Below are positions 55,350 to 64,000 of a stretch of 64,000 nt of DNA, in pieces; position 1 is the first letter of the stretch; every line of letters starts with the position of its first letter. The stretch comes from Domibacillus sp. PGB-M46 (GTDB lineage Bacteria > Bacillota > Bacilli > Bacillales > Domibacillaceae). The translations under genes and the position numbers were made by a program. The stretch lies in the NCBI RefSeq assembly GCF_022668875.1, contig NZ_JAKGCR010000002.1, positions 310,001 to 374,000 on the forward strand, read 5' to 3'. Under the pieces are notes generated by a model. The model was given only the letters and a program-made list of their open reading frames with translations, did no database searches and was not told the origin of the DNA.

Positions 55350-55613
55350 TCATCTGCTTTTTACAATCATATTCACTGCTGCTTGAATGGCATCATCGGC
55401 TTTTTCTCCGTTTTCATGGGCACTACGAATACATGCTTCCAGGTTTTGCGCGACAATTAAGCCGATTGAACGGTCGACTGCGGAACGAATGGCGGAAAGC
55501 TGCGTGACAACTTCACGGCAGTCTTTGTCTTCCTCCACCATTTTCATAACTCCGCGCACTTGGCCTTCAATACGGCTCAGCCGATTTTTCACATCACGAT
55601 TGTATGTTTTCAT
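55350..55613 (-). CDS. cstR: CsoR-superfamily repressor of the CstR (persulfide-sensing) type
   Basis: This 87-residue all-helical DUF156 repressor has Cys32 (DKDCREV) and Cys61 (NLEACIRS), spaced as in the persulfide sensor CstR. The copper-ligand His of CsoR is replaced by Asn57, as in CstR, so copper sensing is unlikely. ATG at 55613 has GGGGAGA upstream; a longer frame has no ribosome site. No rhodanese or sulfide-oxidation gene is adjacent; yheB follows after a terminator. Targets are therefore presumably elsewhere. Confidence 0.8.
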   Translation of the reverse strand: MKTYNRDVKNRLSRIEGQVRGVMKMVEEDKDCREVVTQLSAIRSAVDRSIGLIVAQNLEACIRSAHENGEKADDAIQAAVNMIVKSR

Positions 55614-55749
55614 CGTCCATCTCCCCGTTCTGCTCTCCCTTTTTACTTTATAAGCCAGTTTTTTTGTATCCATAGTATAGCACAGCCCTTTCCAAAACGC
55701 TTGCCACAGGCATTTTCCTTTAGTGGAAACAACTACCTACAAATATTCC

Positions 55750-55778
55750 GGATAAAGAAAAGAGTTCAATCCATACTA
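55750..55778 (+). promoter_or_regulatory. Sigma-G-type promoter of ssp
   Basis: GGATA, a 17-base spacer, then CATACTA, matching the sigma-G -10 consensus CATAHTA. It is about 105 bases upstream of the SASP gene. Confidence 0.6.
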
Positions 55779-55882
55779 GGATTACAATCAACAGCGGGTC
55801 TTATCCGGCAGTCCGGACGATTTATCGTAGCGGTGCAACTCCGTTAGTACCCGGCCAATTAAAAAAAGGGAGATGAACAGTT

Positions 55883-56086
55883 ATGGCAAACAACAACAGT
55901 TCTAACCAATTACTTGCACCAGGAGCACAACAAGCTATCGACCAAATGAAGTACGAAATCGCTTCTGAATTTGGTGTACAGCTAGGTGCTGACGCTACAT
56001 CACGCGCTAACGGTTCAGTTGGTGGCGAAATCACAAAACGTTTGGTGCGCATGGCTGAACAGCAACTAAACGGCTTCCAAAAGTAA
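55883..56086 (+). CDS. ssp: Alpha/beta-type small acid-soluble spore protein
   Basis: This 67-residue SASP coats spore DNA and protects it from UV and oxidation. It has the Gpr protease cleavage motif YEIASEFGV and the DNA-binding segment [29 protein letters not shown] lies upstream of the ATG. A sigma-G-type promoter fits forespore expression. This gene shows that the organism is a spore former. Confidence 0.96.
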   Translation: MANNNSSNQLLAPGAQQAIDQMKYEIASEFGVQLGADATSRANGSVGGEITKRLVRMAEQQLNGFQK

Positions 56087-56100
56087 TAGGGTAATGACCC

Positions 56101-56136
56101 AGCAATCCGCCTCAAATATTGAGGCGGATTGTTTTT
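56101..56136. terminator. Bidirectional terminator, ssp / fumC
   Basis: AATCCGCCTCAA / TTGAGGCGGATT hairpin with T tract on the plus strand. Confidence 0.9.
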
Positions 56137-57524
56137 TATTTCTTTTTCGGCAGATTTACCATTTTCGCCGGGTCAATCCACTGCTCATATTGCTCCTCGG
56201 TTACATAACCGGATGCAAGAGCGGCTTCTTTTAAAGTGGTTCCCCTTTGATGAGCAGCTTTCGCAATACTTGCCGCTTTTTCATAACCGATATGCGGGTT
56301 TAAAGCCGTTACAAGCATCAGCGACTGCTCCATTAAAGATTGGATACGTTCCATATTTGCTTCAATACCGACTGCACACCGTTCATCAAATGAGACAATA
56401 CCGTCAGCTAAAAGGCGAATCGACTGCAGCGTATTATACACAATAACTGGCTTAAACACATTTAATTCAAAGTTTCCCTGGCTCGCTGCAAATCCAACCG
56501 CAGCATCATTGCCAAATACCTGAACAGCAGCCATCGTCAGCGCTTCACTCTGGGTCGGGTTTACCTTTCCAGGCATGATCGAGCTTCCCGGCTCATTCGC
56601 TGGAATCGTCAGCTCCCCAATACCGCTTCTCGGCCCGCTGGCAAGCCATCTTACATCATTGGCAATTTTCATTGCATCTGCTGCCAGTGCTTTTAATGCA
56701 CCGTGAAAAAAAACAATTTCATCGTGGCTTGTCAGTGCATGAAATTTATTAGGAGATGAAATAAAAGGATAGCCCGTTTGTTTTTCCAGCTGTTCGGCTG
56801 TTTTTTCACCAAATGATGGATGGGCATTAATACCGGTACCAACCGCTGTACCGCCAATTGCCAGGTGAAGCAGCTCCCGCTGGGCCAGTTTAATCATATC
56901 GATACTGCGGACGATCATGTGCCGCCAGCCGGATATTTCCTGGCCAAGGGATAAAGGTGTTGCATCCTGCAAATGGGTACGGCCGATTTTGATAATATCC
57001 ATAAATGCTTTTTCTTTTTTCTTTAATGTTTTTTTAAATTGCTTTAAAGCCGGTTTTAAACGTTTTTCTGTTTCATCATACAAAGCAATATGCATGGCGG
57101 TCGGAAACGTGTCATTCGAACTCTGTGACATGTTTACATCATCATTTGGGTGAATAAATCCTTCTTTCCCTGCGATTTCAGAGGCGCGCCGTGCTACAAC
57201 CTCATTTACGTTCATATTCGACTGCGTGCCGCTTCCGGTCTGCCAGACGACCAGCGGGAAATGCTCGGGACCAATATCACCGTTCAGAATATCATCACAA
57301 GCTGCCGAAATCGCACTCATTTTTTCTTCGGACAGCTTTCCAAGACTTTCGTTGACGATGGCAGCCGCTTTTTTTAAGTGAGCAAAGGCGTAAATCATTT
57401 CTATTGGCATTTTTTCCGTGCCAATTGGAAAGTTTTCTAAGCTCCGCTGTGTTTGTGCACCCCAGTATTTATCCGCGGGTACCTGAATTTCCCCAATCGT
57501 ATCCCGTTCGATTCGAGTGTTCAT
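56136..57524 (-). CDS. fumC: Class II fumarate hydratase
   Basis: This 462-residue enzyme of the TCA cycle interconverts fumarate and malate. It carries the superfamily signature [11 protein letters not shown], the SGxTxLQDA-like segment [16 protein letters not shown] and [13 protein letters not shown]. Length is normal (citG in B. subtilis). AGGAGGAT precedes the ATG. Placement beside ssp and the leu operon differs from B. subtilis, so a rearrangement separates this part from the yha region. Confidence 0.96.
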   Translation of the reverse strand: MNTRIERDTIGEIQVPADKYWGAQTQRSLENFPIGTEKMPIEMIYAFAHLKKAAAIVNESLGKLSEEKMSAISAACDDILNGDIGPEHFPLVVWQTGSGTQSNMNVNEVVARRASEIAGKEGFIHPNDDVNMSQSSNDTFPTAMHIALYDETEKRLKPALKQFKKTLKKKEKAFMDIIKIGRTHLQDATPLSLGQEISGWRHMIVRSIDMIKLAQRELLHLAIGGTAVGTGINAHPSFGEKTAEQLEKQTGYPFISSPNKFHALTSHDEIVFFHGALKALAADAMKIANDVRWLASGPRSGIGELTIPANEPGSSIMPGKVNPTQSEALTMAAVQVFGNDAAVGFAASQGNFELNVFKPVIVYNTLQSIRLLADGIVSFDERCAVGIEANMERIQSLMEQSLMLVTALNPHIGYEKAASIAKAAHQRGTTLKEAALASGYVTEEQYEQWIDPAKMVNLPKKK

Positions 57525-57729
57525 TATGTATCCTCCTTTAAGTAGTATCTCGTTACACTTTTCCCGCTTTTTCCTCCATCATTCCCAAAATCTTAAAAAA
57601 GAAGTTTATTTTCCTAAACCAATATTCGAACAAACGCTTCTTATTCTTGAACATTTTACTTCTCTGCGTTTAAGCTGTCACTCCTTAGGGAATCTTATGT
57701 ATAACAAAATAAAGCGTGGGGTGAACGGA

Positions 57730-57798
57730 ATGTTAAGAACAATTTTAATGATCATTGGGGCTATCGTTGTCATATCATGGATTGTATCTATGCTCTAA
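57730..57798 (+). CDS. 22-residue hydrophobic peptide
   Basis: A GGGGTG ribosome site 6 bases before an ATG starts a 22-residue peptide that is a single membrane helix (RTILMIIGAIVVISWIV), followed by a terminator. It resembles the very short lmo0937-type membrane peptides seen in Listeria and Bacillus. A GTG three codons upstream is also possible. Function is unknown. Confidence 0.55.
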   Translation: MLRTILMIIGAIVVISWIVSML

Positions 57799-57803
57799 TA
57801 AAC

Positions 57804-57841
57804 CAAAAAAGACCTTTCTGGCAGAAAGGTCTTTTTTTATT
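57804..57841. terminator. Bidirectional terminator, small peptide / leuD
   Basis: AAAAAAGACCTTTCTG / CAGAAAGGTCTTTTTT hairpin between convergent genes. Confidence 0.92.
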
Positions 57842-58440
57842 TAGCTGTATTGTTTACCGTATACTCTTTCTTCAAACTGGCGAATGCGGTCTTCAGCTGT
57901 TAACGTAACCGAGATCTCATCCCAGCCATTCAACAACATTTTCTTCCAGTACGGATCGATGTCAAAGTGAGCTTTAAAGCCGCTGTCATCACTCACTGAT
58001 TGCTCTTCAAGGTTAATATGAAGCTTAAAGCCCGGTGTAGAAGATTTTTGAAGCAGGGTTTCTACTTCCTCATCCGTCAGCTTTACGGCAAGAATTCCGT
58101 TTTTAACACTATTGTTGTAGAAGATGTCCGCGTAGCTCGGTGCAATAATAACGCGGAAGCCATAATCAAGCAAAGCCCACGGAGCATGCTCACGTGAAGA
58201 GCCGCATCCAAAGTTTTCACCGGCCACTAGAATTTCGGAATCCGCAAATTGCGGGTCATTTAAAATAAAATCCTCTCGTTTGTTGCCATCATCATCAAAA
58301 CGCCAGTTGTAAAAAACAAATTGGCCAAAACCTTGACGTTCGATGCGCTTTAAAAACTGTTTCGGAATAATTTGATCCGTATCGATATTTGCCCGGTTAA
58401 TCGGGCACACTGTTCCTGTAAATTGATTGATCGGTTCCAT
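57841..58440 (-). CDS. leuD: 3-isopropylmalate dehydratase small subunit
   Basis: This 199-residue subunit forms with LeuC the isomerase that converts 2-isopropylmalate to 3-isopropylmalate. It has the substrate-recognition motif NFGCGSSREHAPWAL. Last gene of the operon, 15 bases after leuC, with GGAGG upstream of the ATG. A terminator follows. Confidence 0.96.
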   Translation of the reverse strand: MEPINQFTGTVCPINRANIDTDQIIPKQFLKRIERQGFGQFVFYNWRFDDDGNKREDFILNDPQFADSEILVAGENFGCGSSREHAPWALLDYGFRVIIAPSYADIFYNNSVKNGILAVKLTDEEVETLLQKSSTPGFKLHINLEEQSVSDDSGFKAHFDIDPYWKKMLLNGWDEISVTLTAEDRIRQFEERVYGKQYS

Positions 58441-58455
58441 AACGGCTCCTCCTTC

Positions 58456-59868
58456 TTATTGGTTTACGCCTGCTAGTTCACGTACATCTGTAAAACGGCC
58501 CATAACCGCCGCAGCTGCCGCCATTGAAGGGCTGACAAGATGCGTGCGGGCGCCGCTGCCTTGACGGCCTTCAAAATTACGGTTAGATGTAGAAGCACAG
58601 CGTTTGCCCGGAGGCACAATATCATCATTCATAGCAAGGCACATTGAGCAGCCTGACTCACGCCACTCAAATCCGGCATTGATAAAAATTTGATCCAGTC
58701 CTTCTGCTTCCGCCTGCTGTTTAACCGTTTGAGAACCAGGAACAACAATAGCTGTTACATGATCCTGTACCTTGCGGCCTTTTGCCACTTCTGCAGCAGC
58801 ACGCAAATCGCTTAAACGAGAGTTTGTGCAGGAACCAATAAATACATAATCAACCGGAATTTCAGTTAATTTCGTACCCGATTCAAGTCCCATATACTCA
58901 AGCGCATGTCGTACAGATTCTTTGTCCGCTTCTCGTTCAAAGTTATCCGGTGACGGAACAACACCTGAAATACCGCTGCCCATTGACGGATTCGTTCCCC
59001 ATGTCATTTGCGGCTCAATTTCTGCAGTGTCGATTTCCAGCGTTTTGTCATATTCTGCACCTTCATCAGACGCAAGAGCAAGCCAAGTTTTCGCGGCTTT
59101 TTCAAACTCTTCACCCTGCGGTGCATAACGGCGGCCGCGTAAATATTCAACGGTCGTCACATCCGGGCTGACAAGACCTGCACGTGCTCCGGCTTCGATG
59201 GACATGTTGCAGATTGTCATACGCTCTTCCATAGAAAGAGAGCGGATAGCTTCTCCTGTGAATTCCATTACATAGCCTGTACCGGCATTTACACCAAATT
59301 TCGCAATAATCGCTAATATAATGTCTTTCGCTTGAACACCAAAACCAAGCTTCCCATTTACTTTAATTTGCAATGTTTTTGGCTTTTTTTGCCAAATCGT
59401 CTGGGTAGCAAGTACGTGTTCTACTTCACTTGTTCCGATACCGAAAGCAAGCGCACCAAACGCACCATGCGTTGATGTGTGGCTGTCGCCGCAGACGATT
59501 GTTTTGCCCGGCTGTGTAAGACCAAGCTGTGGTCCGATAACGTGCACAATCCCCTGGTCTGGGTGATCAATATCGGCTAATTCAATGCCGAACTCACGGC
59601 AGTTTTGTTTTAATGTTTCCATCTGTGTTTTGGAAATTGGGTCATTGACAATGTGGCGATTGATTGTTGGAACGTTGTGATCCATTGTGGCGTATGTTAA
59701 ATCGGGCCGTCTGACACGGCGTCCGTTCATACGTAATCCTTCAAATGCCTGTGGTGATGTCACTTCGTGGACAAGATGCAAATCGATGTAGAGCAGATCC
59801 GGCTTCCCTTCTTCTCTGCTTACAACGTGATTTTCCCAAATTTTTTCGATAACCGTTTTTTTCGTCAT
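58456..59868 (-). CDS. leuC: 3-isopropylmalate dehydratase large subunit
   Basis: This 470-residue aconitase-family subunit carries the three 4Fe-4S Cys in [12 protein letters not shown] and [10 protein letters not shown], and the [13 protein letters not shown] motif. It works with LeuD in leucine synthesis. It starts 99 bases after leuB; the gap contains a 10-bp hairpin. Length is normal. Confidence 0.97.
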   Translation of the reverse strand: MTKKTVIEKIWENHVVSREEGKPDLLYIDLHLVHEVTSPQAFEGLRMNGRRVRRPDLTYATMDHNVPTINRHIVNDPISKTQMETLKQNCREFGIELADIDHPDQGIVHVIGPQLGLTQPGKTIVCGDSHTSTHGAFGALAFGIGTSEVEHVLATQTIWQKKPKTLQIKVNGKLGFGVQAKDIILAIIAKFGVNAGTGYVMEFTGEAIRSLSMEERMTICNMSIEAGARAGLVSPDVTTVEYLRGRRYAPQGEEFEKAAKTWLALASDEGAEYDKTLEIDTAEIEPQMTWGTNPSMGSGISGVVPSPDNFEREADKESVRHALEYMGLESGTKLTEIPVDYVFIGSCTNSRLSDLRAAAEVAKGRKVQDHVTAIVVPGSQTVKQQAEAEGLDQIFINAGFEWRESGCSMCLAMNDDIVPPGKRCASTSNRNFEGRQGSGARTHLVSPSMAAAAAVMGRFTDVRELAGVNQ

Positions 59869-59916
59869 TGTACAGCCCCCCTCTTATGTGCATTTTGATA
59901 AAAAACGAGGACCCCG

Positions 59917-59945
59917 CCTTCTTCTGCAAATGTTACAGAAGAAGG
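59917..59945 (-). promoter_or_regulatory. Hairpin in the leuB-leuC gap
   Basis: CCTTCTTCTG pairs perfectly with CAGAAGAAGG around a 9-base loop. On the minus strand it is followed by CGGGGTCCTCG and six T residues. It may be an RNA-stability or partial-termination element between leuB and leuC. Confidence 0.55.
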
Positions 59946-59967
59946 TTGAATCCACGTGGCGTTTCCT

Positions 59968-61077
59968 TTACATGTATACAACTTCACCGGCCGATGCTGT
60001 CGTTTCTTCAGCGATGCGGCTTGTAACAAGCTCAATCATTTTATCTGTTCCTACCACTGTGCTGCCTTCCAATTGCAAGTCTGGTGTGCAGTATCCGTCA
60101 TTTAAAACAGATTGTACAGCCCGCTCAATGGCTTCACCTTCAGTGCGCATATCCAGTGAATATTTCAGCATAAGAGCAGTGGACAGGATCATAGCCAGCG
60201 GATTGGCTTTGTTCTGGCCGGCAATATCTGGTGCTGAACCGTGAACCGGCTCATACAGCCCAAGGCCGCTTTCCGATAAACTTGCCGACGGCAGCATGCC
60301 AAGTGAACCTGTAATCATAGACGCTTCATCGCTTAAGATATCGCCGAATAAGTTTTCAGTTACGATCACGTCAAACTGGCCTGGGCTAGAAATCAGCTTC
60401 ATAGCTGCCGCATCAACGTACATATGGTCAACTGTAACCTCTGGATAGTCTGCTGCTTTTTCGTTGACAATTTCACGCCACATCCGGCTCGACTCCAGCA
60501 CGTTGGCTTTATCAACGGATGTAAGCCGCCCATCACGTGCTTTTGCGAATTCAAATGCTTTAATAACGATGCGCTCGATTTCCGCCCGTGTATATTGAAG
60601 AGTATCCACTACGACTTCATTGTTTTCACCGCGGCGTTCGCTCGGTTTCCCGAAGTACAGGCCGCCCGTCAATTCACGCACGATGAGCATATTGACCTTT
60701 CCGGCAATTTCAGGCTTTAGCGGAGAAGATTGCACAAGCGTTTGGAATGACGGAATCGGACGCAGGTTGGCAAATAAGCCAAGCTCCTTCCGAATAGCAA
60801 GCAGGCCGCGCTCCGGGCGTTGGGCCGACGGCAGGCTGTCCCATTTGGGACCTCCTACCGCACCGAGCAAAATCGCGTCACTTTCTTTGGCAAGTGCCAG
60901 CGTTGATTCTGGCAGCGGCGTCCCGTGCGAATCAATTGCAGCACCCCCAATATCAGCGTATTCTATCTCAAATTCGTGGCCAAAGCGTTTACCGACTGCT
61001 TCAAGAGCAGACGCGGCACCTGATGCGATTTCCCGGCCGATTCCATCGCCCGGCAAAATGGCAATTTTCTTCTTCAC
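59968..61077 (-). CDS. leuB: 3-isopropylmalate dehydrogenase
   Basis: This 369-residue NAD-dependent enzyme oxidatively decarboxylates 3-isopropylmalate. Motifs: LPGDGIGRE at the N-terminus, LLGAVGGPKWD, the substrate site RELTGGLYFG and EPVHGSAPDIAGQ. It begins 51 bases after the ilvC stop; leuA, usually between ilvC and leuB, is missing. Length is normal. Confidence 0.97.
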   Translation of the reverse strand: MKKKIAILPGDGIGREIASGAASALEAVGKRFGHEFEIEYADIGGAAIDSHGTPLPESTLALAKESDAILLGAVGGPKWDSLPSAQRPERGLLAIRKELGLFANLRPIPSFQTLVQSSPLKPEIAGKVNMLIVRELTGGLYFGKPSERRGENNEVVVDTLQYTRAEIERIVIKAFEFAKARDGRLTSVDKANVLESSRMWREIVNEKAADYPEVTVDHMYVDAAAMKLISSPGQFDVIVTENLFGDILSDEASMITGSLGMLPSASLSESGLGLYEPVHGSAPDIAGQNKANPLAMILSTALMLKYSLDMRTEGEAIERAVQSVLNDGYCTPDLQLEGSTVVGTDKMIELVTSRIAEETTASAGEVVYM

Positions 61078-61128
61078 GTAAATCCCTCCGTTGCTTGAAA
61101 TAACTTCTTTAAATTAGTTGAAAAGCGA

Positions 61129-62178
<1,050 letters not shown>

Positions 62179-62183
62179 TTATT

Positions 62184-62705
62184 TTAATTTAAAATAGAAA
62201 CCTGTTTTGAGTCTGACACAAACCGCTGGGACCCGCGTTTAATCGCTGTCTGTCCCGTACGTGCCACTTCTTTGATGCCGTAAGGGCGAAGAAGTTCAAT
62301 CATCGCTTCGATTTTCTCGAAGTTTCCGACAACTTGAATGGTCACACTGTCTCGTGCAACATCAATAATGGTCGCCCGGAATGGCTCAATGATTACGTTG
62401 ATTTCTGCCCGCGTTTGCGGAGTGGTCATCACTTTTATAAGAGCAAGTTCGCGTGTAACAATTGCCTGTTCAGTAATGTCACTGACTTTTAACACGTCAA
62501 TTTGCTTATGCAGCTGTTTGACAACTTGCTCTACCATGCGGTCGTCTTCCACTTGGACAACGAACGTCATTTTTGAGACGCCTTCTGTTTCAGTCGCACC
62601 TACTGTAATGCTTTCAATATTAAATTGGCGGCGTGTAAATAGTCCGGCGATGCGGTTTAAAACACCGCTTTGGTTCAACACAGTTGCAGTTACAATTCTT
62701 CTCAT
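62184..62705 (-). CDS. ilvH: Acetolactate synthase small subunit
   Basis: This 173-residue regulatory subunit has an N-terminal ACT domain ([23 protein letters not shown] region, residues 11-33) that binds valine for feedback inhibition. GVSKMTFVV and a C-terminal domain from about 80 complete it. Its ATG overlaps the ilvB stop by 4 bases, coupling the two subunits. Confidence 0.95.
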   Translation of the reverse strand: MRRIVTATVLNQSGVLNRIAGLFTRRQFNIESITVGATETEGVSKMTFVVQVEDDRMVEQVVKQLHKQIDVLKVSDITEQAIVTRELALIKVMTTPQTRAEINVIIEPFRATIIDVARDSVTIQVVGNFEKIEAMIELLRPYGIKEVARTGQTAIKRGSQRFVSDSKQVSILN

Positions 62706-64000
62706 TGCGGTTTCACCCCGATCATTTCATGAAGTCCTTTGCCTGGTGCGATCATCGGATAAACCATTTCTTTCGGTTTAATACGGCAATCGATCAATAC
62801 AGGTTCGTTATCTGTCAGCGTTTCACGCATAACTTTTTCTGCTTCTTCCTCTGTTGTAACGACATAGCCGCGAATGCCATAAGCATCGGCCAGTTTAACA
62901 AAGTCCGGCTGAACCGGAATCAATGATTGGGAATACCGCTCTTCGTAGAATGTTTCCTGCCACTGGCGTACCATACCAAGCGCCTGGTTATTATAAATGA
63001 CAATTTTAACCGGCAGCTTCAATTCTGCAACAAGTCCAAGCTCCTGCAAAGTCATTTGGAAGCCTGCGTCACCGGCTACCGCCACGACTGTTTTATCCGG
63101 CTTTGCAATTTGCGCGCCGATCGCAGATGGGAAACCAAAGCCCATTGTCCCAAGCCCGCCTGATGTTACCCATTGGTCTGGTTTTTTGAATCCGTAGTAT
63201 TGCGCTGTCCACATCTGGTGCTGACCAACATCTGTTGTGACTACTGCGTCTCCATTCGTTACATTATGAATAATGCGCATTAACGATTGAGGAGAGATGC
63301 CTTCCCCGCCTTCTGTATTCCAAAGCGGATTTTCTTCCTTGTCTTTTTGAAGCTTTTGGCGCCATTCTTCTGCCTGAGGCACTTCTAGATCAAGGCTGAG
63401 AATTTTTTTCAATGCTTCTCTTGCATCCGCTACGATTGGGATATGGGTCGGCACGTTTTTACCAATCTCTGCCGGGTCGATATCAATATGCGCGACCGTT
63501 GCATTCGGAGCAAAATGAGCCAAATTTCCAGTTAAGCGGTCATCGAAGCGAGCGCCGATATTGATCAGCAGGTCTGCTTCATAAAGAGCTGTGTTGGCCG
63601 CGTATGTTCCATGCATTCCACCCATTCCAAGGAACAGTGGATGATCAGCTGGAAATCCGCCAAGGCCAAGCAGTGTGTTTACAACCGGAATTTGCATTTT
63701 TTCGACAAATTCAAGCAATTCTCCAGATGCTTTTGCAAAAAGAACACCTGCACCTGCTAAAATAACCGGCTTTTTCGCTTTAGCGAGCGCGCCACGAAGC
63801 TTTTTCACCTGCAAGCTGTTCGGTTTAAAGTTCGGCTGGTATCCCGGCAGATTCAATTCATCTACAAATTCCGCATTCCCGATTGTCGTTGCAATGTCCT
63901 TTGGAATATCGATTAAAACAGGACCCGGGCGGCCGGTTGTAGCAATATGGAAAGCTTCATGGACGATTCTTGGAAGATCTTCCATTGAGCGAACCTGATA
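62702..64000 (-). CDS. ilvB: Acetolactate synthase large subunit, C-terminal part
   Basis: The gene runs off the right edge; 432 codons including the FAD and thiamine-diphosphate domains are visible, and roughly 130 N-terminal residues are missing. The ThDP motif is [29 protein letters not shown] in abbreviated form (GDAGF to IYNN, near residue 300 of the visible part). It condenses pyruvate with pyruvate or 2-ketobutyrate. No promoter, T-box or leader can be judged as they lie beyond the window. Confidence 0.97.
   Translation of the reverse strand, partial: YQVRSMEDLPRIVHEAFHIATTGRPGPVLIDIPKDIATTIGNAEFVDELNLPGYQPNFKPNSLQVKKLRGALAKAKKPVILAGAGVLFAKASGELLEFVEKMQIPVVNTLLGLGGFPADHPLFLGMGGMHGTYAANTALYEADLLINIGARFDDRLTGNLAHFAPNATVAHIDIDPAEIGKNVPTHIPIVADAREALKKILSLDLEVPQAEEWRQKLQKDKEENPLWNTEGGEGISPQSLMRIIHNVTNGDAVVTTDVGQHQMWTAQYYGFKKPDQWVTSGGLGTMGFGFPSAIGAQIAKPDKTVVAVAGDAGFQMTLQELGLVAELKLPVKIVIYNNQALGMVRQWQETFYEERYSQSLIPVQPDFVKLADAYGIRGYVVTTEEEAEKVMRETLTDNEPVLIDCRIKPKEMVYPMIAPGKGLHEMIGVKPQ

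Noticed and set aside
55350-55613. Copper-sensing CsoR
   Set aside because: The His ligand is replaced by Asn57 and no copper ATPase or chaperone gene is adjacent, so a CstR-type sensor fits better.

Overview
The window is ordinary chromosomal DNA of an endospore-forming member of the Bacillaceae. From bp 1 to about 55.6 kb the gene order follows, in inverted orientation, the Bacillus subtilis stretch running from the yjb genes back through the yit, yis, yhj, yhf, yhg and yha genes to yheB. The organism is not B. subtilis: it has a clpB gene, lacks several B. subtilis neighbours, and has fumC and the leu/ilv operon directly after yheB, cstR and an alpha/beta SASP gene. An SASP gene with a sigma-G-type promoter, comK, comZ, coiA, addAB and prsA all fit this group. 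I cannot name the genus. I saw no rRNA, tRNA, CRISPR array, transposase or prophage.

Layout. 0-10.7 kb: yjbM (start only), yjbL, yjbK, yjbJ, yjbI-yjbH, the small RNA RoxS, pepF, coiA, mecA, spxA, yjbC, trpS and yjbA. This is a compact Spx/ClpXP/ClpC, competence and redox-stress neighbourhood. 10.7-18.2 kb: fabF-fabH with a FapR operator, a DUF2929 protein, comZ, clpB with a CtsR operator, a wrecked Fnr-type regulator and yitW. 18.3-23.7 kb: yitU, a membrane-anchored alpha-amylase-like protein that has lost its catalytic residues, a fragment of an FAD-binding oxidoreductase, small membrane proteins, yisL, yisK and a DUF418 protein. 23.7-32.5 kb: addA-addB, yhjE, comK and an IDEAL-domain protein. 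32.6-36.6 kb: azlCD, an acyl-CoA ligase, yhfI and yhfH. 36.6-40.1 kb: a four-gene signalling cassette consisting of a beta-propeller lipoprotein, a response regulator, a histidine kinase and a FixH/YtkA-type lipoprotein. 40.1-45.9 kb: yhgE and its TetR-type regulator yhgD, hemH, hemE and hmoB. 45.9-55.3 kb: a PAP2 phosphatase, ecsAB, hit, yhaH, hpr, prsA, yhaM, yhzD, yhaR and yheB. 55.3-64 kb: cstR, ssp, fumC, a 22-residue membrane peptide and the end of an ilvB-ilvH-ilvC-leuB-leuC-leuD operon that has no leuA.

How the genes work together. The Spx circuit is almost complete here: spxA, its ClpXP adaptor gene yjbH, the co-transcribed haemoglobin gene yjbI, and mecA, the ClpC adaptor that also controls ComK, whose gene lies 24 kb away. 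RoxS sits between yjbH and pepF with recognisable ResD- and Rex-like sites, so oxygen/NADH signalling is wired into the same block. The nearby Fnr-type regulator is a pseudogene. Haem genes (hemE, hemH, hmoB) and branched-chain amino-acid genes form conventional clusters but lack hemY and leuA respectively.

Best leads for something not yet described: the four-gene two-component/lipoprotein cassette at 36.6-40.1 kb with an OmpR-type tandem repeat upstream, the catalytically dead surface amylase homologue at 19.2-20.7 kb, and the paired TetR-type palindromes that define a YhgD-YhgE regulon. No completely novel multi-gene system is evident.
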